Position numbers and translations under genes: made by a program. This document shows, piece after piece, positions 1 through 7,632 of a stretch of 46,643 nucleotides of DNA. Position 1 is the first letter of the stretch. Each line of letters starts with the position of its first letter. Origin of the DNA: Planctomycetota bacterium (GTDB taxonomy: Bacteria > Planctomycetota > UBA1135); assembly GCA_002705055.1 (NCBI GenBank), contig PAHY01000041.1:1-46643 (forward strand), in the 5' to 3' direction. The notes beneath the pieces are model-generated. The model was not told the DNA's origin and did not search any database. It was given only the letters and a program-made list of their open reading frames with translations.

Positions 1-29
1 AGCCGAAGCGCGGGCAGAAGGGTGGGTGA

Positions 30-69
30 AACAAGAAGCGTCCTCCAGGTGGGTTCACCTAGAGGACGC
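30..69 (-). terminator. Intrinsic terminator downstream of folE
   Basis: An 8-bp stem (GCGTCCTC/GAGGACGC), one mismatch, then 5 bp (AGGTG/CACCT) with a 4-base loop, at 38-69. Read on the minus strand it is followed by a T-rich run (TTCTTGTTT), about 64 nt after the folE stop. On the plus strand no T run follows, so it should act on minus-strand transcripts. Bases 1-29 and 70-132 show no other feature. Confidence 0.75.
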
Positions 70-132
70 ATAGGGAGGTCGAAAGTTACCGGTCGACGTG
101 AGAATCGAGCCCACTCATGGGGGTCAGACTCC

Positions 133-756
133 CTAGCGGCCGATCATCGCCAGGAACTCCTTCCGCGTCGACGGATCGCTGCGGAAGGCCCCGGTCATCC
201 GACTGGTCACCGTAAAAGTGCCAGGCTTACGCACCCCGCGCATGGTCATGCACTGGTGCTCGGCCTCGATGACCACCGCTACCCCGCGCGGGCGCAGCAC
301 CTTGTCGATCGCGTCGGCGATCTGCACGGTGAGCTTCTCTTGGATCTGCAGACGACGCGAAAAGATGTCGACCACGCGGGCGAGCTTGGAGATGCCCACG
401 ACGCGGCGGTCTGGCAGGTAGGCCACGTGTGCCTTGCCCAGGAAGGGCACCATGTGGTGCTCGCAGTGCGACTTCAGATCGATGTCGCGCAGGCAGACCA
501 TCTCGTCGTAGCCCTCAGTTTCGGAGAAGGTCTTGGACAGGACTTCTTCAGGGTCGAGCTCGTAGCCGGCGAAAAACTCGCGGTACGCGCGCGCCACGCG
601 ACCCGGCGTGTCGTGCAGGCCCTCCCGCTCGGGGTCGTCGCCGGCCCAGCGGATCAGAGTGCGGACGGCCGCTTCAGCGTCGGCCTGGGTGGGAGTGTCG
701 GACAAGTCGCGATGACCGTTGAGTGCGGCCTCGAGGGAGGTGGACGAGGATGTCAC
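133..756 (-). CDS. folE: GTP cyclohydrolase I
   Basis: Converts GTP to 7,8-dihydroneopterin triphosphate and formate in the cytoplasm, the entry step to folate and, in many bacteria, queuosine. The 207-residue protein has the normal length for the family. The zinc ligands are visible: Cys98 and His101 in the CEHH motif and Cys169 in EAEHQCM. The N-terminal block with [11 protein letters not shown] is also typical. The start is a GTG at 756; no in-frame ATG precedes it. A -10-like TAGAAT (plus-strand 793-798) lies 36 nt upstream, so this gene seems to have a short leader, without an obvious Shine-Dalgarno. It is divergent from the VPS10-like gene and followed by an intrinsic terminator, so it is probably monocistronic. 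Confidence 0.96.
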   Translation of the reverse strand: MTSSSTSLEAALNGHRDLSDTPTQADAEAAVRTLIRWAGDDPEREGLHDTPGRVARAYREFFAGYELDPEEVLSKTFSETEGYDEMVCLRDIDLKSHCEHHMVPFLGKAHVAYLPDRRVVGISKLARVVDIFSRRLQIQEKLTVQIADAIDKVLRPRGVAVVIEAEHQCMTMRGVRKPGTFTVTSRMTGAFRSDPSTRKEFLAMIGR

Positions 757-834
757 GGAATGGAGGAAGGAACTGCCTGCGGGAAATGGGTCATTCTAGC
801 CATAGGACTTCGACGCAAGGGTAGAAAGGGCAAA
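757..834. promoter_or_regulatory. Divergent promoter region of folE and the VPS10-like gene
   Basis: A 78-bp gap between two divergent genes. On the minus strand TAGAAT (plus-strand 793-798) is a good -10 candidate for folE. On the plus strand TAGAAA at 822-827 sits 7 nt before the ATG at 835, a weaker match to the -10/start arrangement seen at many genes here. No strong -35 was recognised on either strand. Confidence 0.4.
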
Positions 835-3800
835 ATGCGAAGCTTCCCCCCCCTCCTTACCCTGCTGCTGCTCAGCCTCGCGGGCAGCTCGGCCTGCGCT
901 GCATCCCCCGCGCAAGAAGGCGGCGCCGATGCGCAGAACAGCGAGCAGGATGACGCCCCCCAACTGAGCTCGTCGGACTACGGCGCGCTGAAGCTGCGCT
1001 CGATCGGACCGGCCATCACCGGCGGTCGCGTGACCGACTTCCTGGTCATGCCGGGGAAGCGACAGCACTTCTTTGCCGCGCTCGCTTCAGGCGGCATCTG
1101 GGAGACCACCAACGCGGGCACCACGTGGAAGCCCGTCTTTGATTCCTACGGCTCCTACTCGATCGGCTGCTTGGCCCAGGACCCGAACAACCCGCACGTG
1201 ATCTGGGCGGGTTCGGGCGAGAACAACAGCCAGCGATCCGTCAGCTTTGGCGATGGCGTCTATCGCTCGAAGAACGGTGGCAAGAGCTGGGAGAACATGG
1301 GGCTCAAGGAGTCCGAGCACATCGGCAAGATCCTGATCGACCCGCGTGACTCGAACACGGTCTTCGTCGCGGCGCAGGGCCCGCTCTGGCGCGAAGGCGG
1401 CGACCGCGGCCTCTACAAGTCGACCGACGGCGGCAAGGAATGGCGCAAGGTGCTCGAGATCGACGAGCACACCGGCGTGAACGAGGTCCATTTCGACCCC
1501 CGCAACCCGGACGTGATGTACGCCAGCAGCTATCAGCGCGCGCGCCGCGTCTGGACGCTGATCAACGGCGGCCCCGGCTCGGCGATCTGGAAGTCCGAGG
1601 ACGGCGGCGAGAACTGGCGCAAGCTCAGCTCGGGGATCCCGGGCGGCGACAAGGGCAAGATCGGTATGGCGGTTTCGCCGGCCAACCCGGACATCGTCTA
1701 CGCCATCGTCGAAGCTGCCGAAGGTCGCGGCGGCGTGTTCCGCACCACCGACCGCGGCGAGACCTGGTCGAAGCAGAGCTCGTACATGAGTTCCAGCCCG
1801 CAGTACTACAACGAGCTGGTGCCGCACCCGCACGACCCGGACACGGTCTACTCGCTGGACACCTACCTGCAGATCTCGACCGACGGCGGCAAGACCTTCA
1901 GCCGGGTGCCGAACACCAACCGGCACGTCGACGACCACGCGCTGTGGATTGATCCGGCGGATCCGGACTACCTGCTGGTGGGCTGCGACGGCGGCGTCTA
2001 CGACAGCCACGACGGCGGCACGACCTGGATGTTCCGGGCCAACATGCCGATCACCCAGTTCTATCGCGTCAGCGTCGACAACCAGAAGCCCTTCTATTAC
2101 GTCTACGGGGGCACCCAGGACAACAACTCGCTCGGCGGCCCTTCGCAGACGACTAGCAACGCTGGCATCGCCAACGAGGACTGGTTCGTGACCGTCGGCG
2201 GTGACGGCTACGAGACCCTGGCCGACGCCGAGGATCCGATGATCCTCTACAGCCTCTGGCAGTACGGTGGCCTGGTTCGCCACGACCGCCGCTCGATGGA
2301 GGTCACCGACATCAAGCCACGCGAGCGCGAGGGTGACGAGCCCTACCGCTGGAACTGGGACTCGCCGCTGGTGCAGAGCCCCTTCCAGGCCGGCCGCCTC
2401 TACTTCGCGGCGCAGCGCGTGTTCCGCTCGGACGACCGCGGCAACAGCTGGGAAGTCATCAGCCCGGATCTCTCGCGCGGCCTCGATCGCAACACGCTCG
2501 AGATCATGGGTCGGGTCTGGGGCGTCGATTCGGTGTCGAAGAACCGCTCGACCAGTCAGTACGGCAACATCGTCGCGCTCGCAGAGTCGCCGCTTGTGGA
2601 GGGCCTGCTCTACGCCGGCACGGACGACGGCCTGATTCAGGTCAGCGAAGACGGCGGCGCCAACTGGCGCAAGCAGGACAGCTTCCCGGGCGTGCCCGAG
2701 CTGGCCTATGTCACCTACATCACGCCCTCGCTGCACGACGCCGACACGGTCTATGCCAGCTTCCACAACCATAAGGCGGGCGACTTCAAGCCGTACCTCT
2801 TCAAGAGCAGCGACCGCGGCCGCAGCTGGACTTCGATTGCCAGCGATCTGCCCGAGCGTGACTTCGTCTGGGCGATTCAGCAGGACCACGTCAACCCGGG
2901 CCTGCTGTTTGTCGGCACCGAGTTCGGCCTCTACTTCACGATCGACGAAGGCGGCAGCTGGCATCGCCTGCGCAGCGGCCTGCCGACCATCGCGGTGCGC
3001 GATCTCGACATCGCGCGCGATCACAACGACCTGGTGCTGGGCACCTTCGGCCGCAGCTTCTACGTGCTCGACGACTACTCGCCCCTGCGTGAGCTGACGC
3101 CGGAGGGCTCGGGCGATCAGCCGAAGTTCTACCCCATCGAAGACGCGATGATTTACGGCCGCGGCAGCCGCCTGGGCGGACGCGGCGGCAAGGGTTCGCA
3201 AGGCGCGGCCTTCTACACCGCTTCCAACCCGGACTTCGGCGCGACCTTCACCTACTACCTGCCCGAGAAGTACGAGACCCGCAAGGAGCTGCGCAAGAAG
3301 CGCGAGCGCGAGCAGGGCAAGGACGGCGGCGACGTCCCCTACCCGAGCTGGGAGGAACTCCGTGCCGAGGACAACGAGAAGTCCCCGCAGGTCTTCCTGG
3401 TGATTCGCGATGAGGACGGCCGGGTCGTGCAGCGGCTCAACGGCTCACGCAGCTCCGGCCAGCACCGCACGACCTGGAATCTGCGCGAAGCCAGCCCGAA
3501 TCCGGTCGGCGGCGGCGGACGTCGCGGCGGCGGTGGCGGCCACTGGGCGCTGCCGGGCACCTACTCGGTGCAGCTCGCCACGCTGATCGATGGCGAGTAC
3601 GCCGAGATCGGCGAGCCGGCGAACTTCCGCGTGGTGCCGCTGGGCAACGCCACCCTCAGCGCGCAGGATGCCGAAGCAGCCTTCGCGCACCAGGCCAAGG
3701 CCTCGCGCCTCGCGCGCGCGGTGCGGGCCACGAATGGTGTGCTCGGTGACGCCCGCAGCAAGATCGGCACGCTGCGTTCCGCTGCGATCGCCACGCCGGG

Positions 3801-4143
3801 CATGGACCCGGCCTGGGTCGCTCGGATCGAAGCGGTCGAAGCCAAGCTGACCGAGCTCAACGTGGCCATGAACGGCGACAGCACGGTCTCGTCGCGCCAG
3901 GAACCGACCCTGCCGGGGATCAACGCGCGCGTGGGTCATGCGACCTCGAACTGGAACACCACCGGTGCTCCGACCGAGACGGAGAAGCAGGCCTACGAGA
4001 TCGCAGGCCGCGCCTTCACCGAAGTGCTCGCCGCGCTGCGCGGCATCGTCGAGAAGGACATCCCCGAGATCGAAGCCGCCCTCGAAGCCGCGGGCGCCGG
4101 GGGCACCCCGGGCCGTCTCCCCAACTGGGAGTTCGAGGGCTAA
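835..4143 (+). CDS. Exported VPS10/sortilin-like Asp-box (BNR) repeat protein
   Basis: About 1102 residues. The reading frame is open far upstream (from 22), but that part overlaps folE; the ATG at 835 opens a clear signal peptide (hydrophobic run LLTLLLLSLAGS, probable cleavage after ACA). The body is a chain of beta-propeller blades with Asp-box turns such as STDGGKEW, SEDGGENW, TTDRGETW, SDDRGNSW, SEDGGANW, SSDRGRSW and TIDEGGSW, the pattern of 'WD40/YVTN/BNR-like' and VPS10 proteins. The C-terminal quarter is a charged linker, a Gly-rich stretch (GGGGRRGGGGG) and a helical region. Proteins of this layout are often annotated 'glycosyl hydrolase', but no sialidase RIP motif or catalytic residues were seen, so an enzymatic role is not supported. 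It is probably periplasmic or surface located. A terminator follows. Confidence 0.85.
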   Translation: MRSFPPLLTLLLLSLAGSSACAASPAQEGGADAQNSEQDDAPQLSSSDYGALKLRSIGPAITGGRVTDFLVMPGKRQHFFAALASGGIWETTNAGTTWKPVFDSYGSYSIGCLAQDPNNPHVIWAGSGENNSQRSVSFGDGVYRSKNGGKSWENMGLKESEHIGKILIDPRDSNTVFVAAQGPLWREGGDRGLYKSTDGGKEWRKVLEIDEHTGVNEVHFDPRNPDVMYASSYQRARRVWTLINGGPGSAIWKSEDGGENWRKLSSGIPGGDKGKIGMAVSPANPDIVYAIVEAAEGRGGVFRTTDRGETWSKQSSYMSSSPQYYNELVPHPHDPDTVYSLDTYLQISTDGGKTFSRVPNTNRHVDDHALWIDPADPDYLLVGCDGGVYDSHDGGTTWMFRANMPITQFYRVSVDNQKPFYYVYGGTQDNNSLGGPSQTTSNAGIANEDWFVTVGGDGYETLADAEDPMILYSLWQYGGLVRHDRRSMEVTDIKPREREGDEPYRWNWDSPLVQSPFQAGRLYFAAQRVFRSDDRGNSWEVISPDLSRGLDRNTLEIMGRVWGVDSVSKNRSTSQYGNIVALAESPLVEGLLYAGTDDGLIQVSEDGGANWRKQDSFPGVPELAYVTYITPSLHDADTVYASFHNHKAGDFKPYLFKSSDRGRSWTSIASDLPERDFVWAIQQDHVNPGLLFVGTEFGLYFTIDEGGSWHRLRSGLPTIAVRDLDIARDHNDLVLGTFGRSFYVLDDYSPLRELTPEGSGDQPKFYPIEDAMIYGRGSRLGGRGGKGSQGAAFYTASNPDFGATFTYYLPEKYETRKELRKKREREQGKDGGDVPYPSWEELRAEDNEKSPQVFLVIRDEDGRVVQRLNGSRSSGQHRTTWNLREASPNPVGGGGRRGGGGGHWALPGTYSVQLATLIDGEYAEIGEPANFRVVPLGNATLSAQDAEAAFAHQAKASRLARAVRATNGVLGDARSKIGTLRSAAIATPGMDPAWVARIEAVEAKLTELNVAMNGDSTVSSRQEPTLPGINARVGHATSNWNTTGAPTETEKQAYEIAGRAFTEVLAALRGIVEKDIPEIEAALEAAGAGGTPGRLPNWEFEG

Positions 4144-4168
4144 GCCCGCGCGCTTCGGCGAGGAAAAT

Positions 4169-4198
4169 AGGGCGTCCGCTCCAACGAGCGGACGCCCT
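4169..4198. terminator. Intrinsic terminator between convergent genes
   Basis: A perfect 12-bp GC-rich stem (GGGCGTCCGCTC/GAGCGGACGCCC) with a CAAC loop, extended by one A-T pair. On the minus strand the stem is followed by TATTTTCC; on the plus strand only by TTCCCC. It lies in the 98-bp gap between the VPS10-like gene and the convergent FG-GAP gene and probably serves both, better for the minus strand. Confidence 0.75.
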
Positions 4199-4241
4199 TC
4201 CCCATTCCGTCAAACAAGACGCTCTCTCCGGGGAGCGGCCT

Positions 4242-5804
4242 CTACTGAACACGCAGGCTGAGGCCGAGGCTGAGTCGCCCTCCGCCTGCAGCAAACAGCT
4301 CGGCCGCCTGCGCCCAGACCGGCAGGCCCAGCGCGCTCGGCGGCAGCGCGCCCAGAGTCAGGCTCGCGCTGCCATCGGGCTGGCAGGGAACCGGAGCCGT
4401 GCGCTGCACCGGCGGGCTCAGCGCGATCGGCCCGAGCGGCGAGCTGCTGGGACCCGCCCCGGTGAGCGACCAGCCAAACACGGCCTGACTGCTCGGCGCG
4501 CAGCCCGAAAGATGCGCTTCGACGGGCGCGCCGCCGGCCACCAGCGAAGCGATCTCAAGGACCAGCCCCTCGCGCTTGCCGGAAAACACGTAGACCCGTC
4601 CGGCGTCCGCCCCCGCCGCGGTGTCGATCGTGGCTGCGCCCGCGGCGTAGTCACCCCGGCCGTCGCCGTTGACGTCGCCCAGGCTGGCGACCCCCAGGCC
4701 CAGCCGCGCCGCCGGCCCGCCGGCGCGGAAGTCCTGCAGCAGACGACCGTCCGCCCCCGAGTAAACCCGCACCTTGCCGGTGATCCCGTTGACGTTGTAG
4801 AAGGCGTCCGAACCGATGATCAAATCATCCACGCCGTCGCCGTTGCTGTCCGCCGAAGAGTCCACGTCGATGCCGAAGACCTCGGTCGGGTCGTAGCCAC
4901 GAAACTCAAAGAGCTGCGCTCCGGTCGCACCCGAGTAGACGTAGGCCTCGCCATTGAGCCCAGCGAACATCGCGCTGACCAGGACCTCTCCGGTGCCATC
5001 GCCGTCGAGGTCGCGGACACCGGCCACCGCCGTTCCCATCCGCGCATTGCCGGATACCCCGGTCCAGTGCTGCAGCAGCGCGCCGGTCGCCCCGGAGTGC
5101 AGATAGACCGCGCCGGTGTTGTAGCCGTACGGGAAGGTCTCGCCGACGGCGCCGATCACCAGCTCCATCACGCCGTCGCCATCCACATCGGGCACCGCAT
5201 CCAGGGCATCGCCGAGATAGCCGTGATCGAAGGTGCCTTCGATCGTGTAGAGCACCGCGCCATCGGCGCCCGAGTGCACGTCCACCCGCCCGGCGAAAGG
5301 CTGCGTGGTCGGGGCGCCCCAGGAACCGATCGCGAAGTCGCCGTGCCCATCGCCGTTGATGTCGCCCAGGCCGCAGGCCGCGCCGCCCAGGTACTGGTCC
5401 GCGATCGTGCCGCCAAACTCGTACAGCAGATCGTGCGGCGCCTTGCCCGAGAACACCCAGGCCTTGCCGCCGAGTGGTGGCAGATGCGACGCGAAGATGT
5501 CGCCGAACAGGAAGTCCTCATAGCCATCGGCATCGACGTCCCCAGCCGGCGCGACGGTCTCGCCGAAGTTAGGGCCGACAAACTGATGCATAACCGAGCC
5601 CGTGGCGCCGTCGATCAGCACCGGGCGGCCCCAGGAGCCGTAGCGGAATCCGCCGGCCAGCAGGTCCGGGACGCCGTCGCCGGTGACATCGGGGACCCCG
5701 GCCAGCGAGGTGCCCAGGCCGTGGCCCGGCATGTGGCCGTCGACTTCATAGAGAACCGGGCCGGACTGAGCGGCCGCGAAGGCGATGGAAAAGGTGAGGA
5801 GCAT
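4242..5804 (-). CDS. Exported FG-GAP (integrin alpha-like) repeat protein
   Basis: 520 residues starting with a short hydrophobic signal (MLLTFSIAFAAAQS). At least seven repeats carry Asp-rich calcium-loop motifs, for example DVTGDGVPD, DVDADGYED, DINGDGHGD, DVDGDGVME, DLDGDGTGE and DVNGDGRGD, alternating with 'VYSGATGA'-like strands. This is the FG-GAP/integrin beta-propeller pattern. The last 100 residues form a separate non-repeat domain ending in SLGLSLRVQ, resembling the tail of the second FG-GAP protein in the window (12856-14394), so it may be a shared C-terminal module. A surface or extracellular calcium-dependent adhesion or scaffold role is usual for the fold; no specific ligand can be named. 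Confidence 0.85.
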   Translation of the reverse strand: MLLTFSIAFAAAQSGPVLYEVDGHMPGHGLGTSLAGVPDVTGDGVPDLLAGGFRYGSWGRPVLIDGATGSVMHQFVGPNFGETVAPAGDVDADGYEDFLFGDIFASHLPPLGGKAWVFSGKAPHDLLYEFGGTIADQYLGGAACGLGDINGDGHGDFAIGSWGAPTTQPFAGRVDVHSGADGAVLYTIEGTFDHGYLGDALDAVPDVDGDGVMELVIGAVGETFPYGYNTGAVYLHSGATGALLQHWTGVSGNARMGTAVAGVRDLDGDGTGEVLVSAMFAGLNGEAYVYSGATGAQLFEFRGYDPTEVFGIDVDSSADSNGDGVDDLIIGSDAFYNVNGITGKVRVYSGADGRLLQDFRAGGPAARLGLGVASLGDVNGDGRGDYAAGAATIDTAAGADAGRVYVFSGKREGLVLEIASLVAGGAPVEAHLSGCAPSSQAVFGWSLTGAGPSSSPLGPIALSPPVQRTAPVPCQPDGSASLTLGALPPSALGLPVWAQAAELFAAGGGRLSLGLSLRVQ

Positions 5805-5852
5805 CGGAGAAAGGTCAAGGGGGTGGACGGGCGACCGGAATCGGCCTACCCG

Positions 5853-5862
5853 AAGCTACACT
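5853..5862. promoter_or_regulatory. Overlapping divergent -10 elements
   Basis: In the 101-bp gap between the FG-GAP gene and the lipoprotein gene, AAGCTACACT contains TACACT (5857-5862) on the plus strand and TAGCTT (5853-5858) on the minus strand. They lie 43 and 48 nt from the two start codons, so both genes would have similar leaders of roughly 35-40 nt. No clear -35 was seen. Confidence 0.4.
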
Positions 5863-5905
5863 GGGAAAACGGCGGCTCGCGGCCGACCGTCTCCGAGAAT
5901 CCACC

Positions 5906-6280
5906 ATGTCTCGTTCTCTGCTTCTGCTCTTCCTCCCGCTCGTCCTGGGATCCTGCTTTTTCGGCGAGCGCCGCCTCAACTCACCGATCGACACCGACGC
6001 CCTGGCGCGGCTCGAGATCGGGACCAGCACCGCGGCCGAAGTCACCGCCGCGCTGGGCGCGCCGGAGCAGGTCGTCGAGCTGGGCGAAAACTCCGCCTGG
6101 CTCTATCGCCACAACCACGAGAAGAACACCGGCGTCTTCCTGATCCTGGTCGGCCTGTACGGTGAAGACGTGCAATCCGACCGGGTCTGGGCCTTCTTCG
6201 ACCGCAACGGCGTGCTGACCCAGATCGGCGCCACCCTGCAGGCCGACGAGGCTCGCTTCCGTCTTCCGGGCCTCGATTAG
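5906..6280 (+). CDS. Small BamE/SmpA-like lipoprotein
   Basis: 124 residues with a lipoprotein signal ending LVLGSC (lipobox LGSC, Cys17). The mature part starts with IDTDALARLEIGTSTAAEVTAALG, i.e. the 'L..I..G.t...V...LG.P' helix pair typical of the BamE/SmpA-OmlA fold, followed by beta strands (SAWLYRHN, VWAFFDRNG). BamE-fold proteins are outer-membrane-anchored accessory proteins; whether this one serves the Bam complex cannot be told from sequence. It forms a tight pair (2-bp gap) with the next lipoprotein gene, which has a similar motif, suggesting duplication. Confidence 0.7.
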   Translation: MSRSLLLLFLPLVLGSCFFGERRLNSPIDTDALARLEIGTSTAAEVTAALGAPEQVVELGENSAWLYRHNHEKNTGVFLILVGLYGEDVQSDRVWAFFDRNGVLTQIGATLQADEARFRLPGLD

Positions 6281-6282
6281 TC

Positions 6283-6684
6283 GTGCGCCTCGTTCGCGCC
6301 TCGATGCTGCGCGCCGCTCCCGCCCTGCTGCTGCTCGGCACGCTGCCGGGCTGCCTCAGCGCCGAGTTTTCGACCCTGCGGATCGATCAGGCTCCCGCCG
6401 AACAGGCCATCGAGCAGCTCGCCATCGGCATGGATCTGCAGCAGTGCCTCGACTTGCTGGGCGCCCCGACCTCGGTGCGGCGTGACGACGAAGGAATTCG
6501 CACCGTACTGAGCTGGGAATGGCTGGAAGCGGGCGGTTACGGGCTGTCCCTCTCCGTTCCGCTTTCCGAGCAGGCCTCCGCCTCGGTCGACTACGGCACC
6601 GACAGCCAGCAGTTCCGGCAAATTCAGGTTTTCCTGGATACTCAGCTCAAAGTCGTGGACGTATCGCGGGATCGCACTCGCTAG
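6283..6684 (+). CDS. Second small BamE-like lipoprotein
   Basis: 133 residues from a GTG at 6283, or 126 from the ATG at 6304 (MLRAAPALLL...). Either start gives a lipoprotein signal ending TLPGC. The mature part has AIEQLAIGMDLQQCLDLLGAPTSV, matching the LGAP helix-turn of its neighbour and of BamE-fold proteins, then WEWLEAGGYGLSLSVPL and a final strand KVVDVS. It follows the previous gene by 2 bp and is co-transcribed with it. The function is unknown; paralogy with the neighbour is an inference from the shared motif. Confidence 0.65.
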   Translation: MRLVRASMLRAAPALLLLGTLPGCLSAEFSTLRIDQAPAEQAIEQLAIGMDLQQCLDLLGAPTSVRRDDEGIRTVLSWEWLEAGGYGLSLSVPLSEQASASVDYGTDSQQFRQIQVFLDTQLKVVDVSRDRTR

Positions 6685-6687
6685 AAT
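6682..6687 (+). promoter_or_regulatory. Putative -10 element for the 6738 gene
   Basis: TAGAAT overlaps the stop codon of the preceding gene and lies 50 nt before the ATG at 6738. It gives an ordinary leader of about 43 nt. No clear -35 was identified. Confidence 0.35.
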
Positions 6688-6737
6688 CCCGGCTTCCCCG
6701 GGGCGGGAAGTGCCCTCCCCAACAACACTCTCCACCC

Positions 6738-7085
6738 ATGAAGCGAATCGCAACCTTCTCTGCTCTGCTGCTCGCACTGACCCTCGGCTCGTGCGCCGCT
6801 GGTCCGCAGCAACTCTACCGCTCGGTCGATGACTGGGACCGCGAGTTCTACGTCAACAACCCGCGCATCGACGGCCTGCTCTACTTCGTTCCGGTCATTC
6901 CGATCGTGAAGTACGTGGCTGCTCTCGGTGACTTCTTCATCGTCAACCCGTACCACTTCTGGCTGGAAGACGTCTGGGACGACCAGGGCACCAACTTCAA
7001 GCACGCCGACGTCGAGTCGACCGACGGCTACGTCAACTCCCTCTGGAGCGACGACGCCAAGTTCCTCGAGAAGGCCGGCGAGTAA
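6738..7085 (+). CDS. DUF3332-like small lipoprotein
   Basis: 115 residues. The start is the ATG at 6738, chosen because it opens a lipoprotein signal ending LTLGSC (Cys19); the frame is open further upstream but overlaps the preceding gene. The mature protein has a hydrophobic centre (LLYFVPVIPIVKYVAALGDFFIVN) followed by PYHFW. The order 'Lyr..n.w..e.yvN...d.l.y.vpvipi...a.lgD.fi.N...FW' resembles DUF3332 proteins as I remember them; that match is tentative. It probably sits in the envelope. A strong terminator follows. Confidence 0.6.
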   Translation: MKRIATFSALLLALTLGSCAAGPQQLYRSVDDWDREFYVNNPRIDGLLYFVPVIPIVKYVAALGDFFIVNPYHFWLEDVWDDQGTNFKHADVESTDGYVNSLWSDDAKFLEKAGE

Positions 7086-7104
7086 TCGCAACGCTTTCCG
7101 AGCG

Positions 7105-7142
7105 GCGGCTCACCCCTCCTGGGGTGAGCCGCTTTGCGTTTT
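7105..7142 (+). terminator. Intrinsic terminator after the lipoprotein gene
   Basis: A perfect 12-bp stem (GCGGCTCACCCC/GGGGTGAGCCGC) with a TCCT loop, followed by TTTGCGTTTT. It lies 20 nt after the stop codon at 7085 and separates this unit from the lower-GC gene pair. Confidence 0.9.
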
Positions 7143-7167
7143 AGGCTCTGCAACTCTTGACAGGTTC

Positions 7168-7197
7168 TTGACTGCAGTACTCCTGCGTCACTAGTCT
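7168..7197 (+). promoter_or_regulatory. Promoter with -35 and -10, probable leaderless start
   Basis: TTGACT (7168-7173), an 18-bp spacer and TAGTCT (7192-7197). The -10 ends 6 nt before the ATG at 7204, so transcription should begin at or next to the start codon. This is the best -35/-10 pair in the window. A second TTGACA lies at 7157-7162 but is too far (29 bp) from the -10. Confidence 0.65.
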
Positions 7198-7203
7198 CAT
7201 TTC

Positions 7204-7632
7204 ATGAGATATCGAGCTCTACTTTTTCTTACTTCGTTGATTTCCTTGTCTGGCGGTCAGTCGAACACGCTTTGCGATGCCAACTCCACGCATGGGCCGT
7301 GGTCGAGCGGAGGCAGCACCTGCTCCGTCCGGTATAACGTCAAACGGACTTGGGGAAACTGCGACGATCACGTGCCATGCAAGTTTGAAGATCAGAAGAT
7401 CGAGTTCTTGATCTGCAACTCAAGTGTGCACTCCATCAAACTGAGAAACACTCCGTACGGAGCAATTGTCCTGAACGGATACACCGCTTTCGAGTTCCCC
7501 TATCACGAGCTCGTGTGCTGGAACGAATCGAATTGCGCGCCCAAGACCGAGGACTGGTGGTTTGACGCCAAGGACTCAAGCGGGAACATCATCGACAGTT
7601 ACCCGTTCAAGCTCGAATGCCTCCCGCAATAG
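7204..7632 (+). CDS. Secreted cysteine-rich protein of unknown function
   Basis: 142 residues: a signal peptide (LLFLTSLISLSGG) and a mature part with eight cysteines (in TLCD, STCS, GNCD, VPCK, LICN, LVCW, SNCA, LECL), enough for four disulfides, so probably an exported folded domain. I do not recognise the family. The gene is visibly less GC-rich than its surroundings and uses A/T-ending codons freely, as does the next gene, which suggests recent acquisition. It has its own promoter and overlaps the next gene by 16 bp. No Shine-Dalgarno precedes the ATG. Confidence 0.65.
   Translation: MRYRALLFLTSLISLSGGQSNTLCDANSTHGPWSSGGSTCSVRYNVKRTWGNCDDHVPCKFEDQKIEFLICNSSVHSIKLRNTPYGAIVLNGYTAFEFPYHELVCWNESNCAPKTEDWWFDAKDSSGNIIDSYPFKLECLPQ

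Noticed and set aside
22..834. Open frame extending the VPS10-like gene upstream by 271 codons
   Set aside because: It runs antisense through folE, whose zinc motifs are certain, and the ATG at 835 opens a signal peptide.
1087..3201. 704-codon minus-strand open frame
   Set aside because: It lies wholly antisense to the Asp-box gene; Ala/Val/Arg-rich low-complexity translation is the usual shadow of GC-rich coding DNA.
7157..7162. TTGACA as the -35 of the 7204 gene
   Set aside because: It is 29 bp from the -10; the TTGACT at 7168 has the proper 18-bp spacing.
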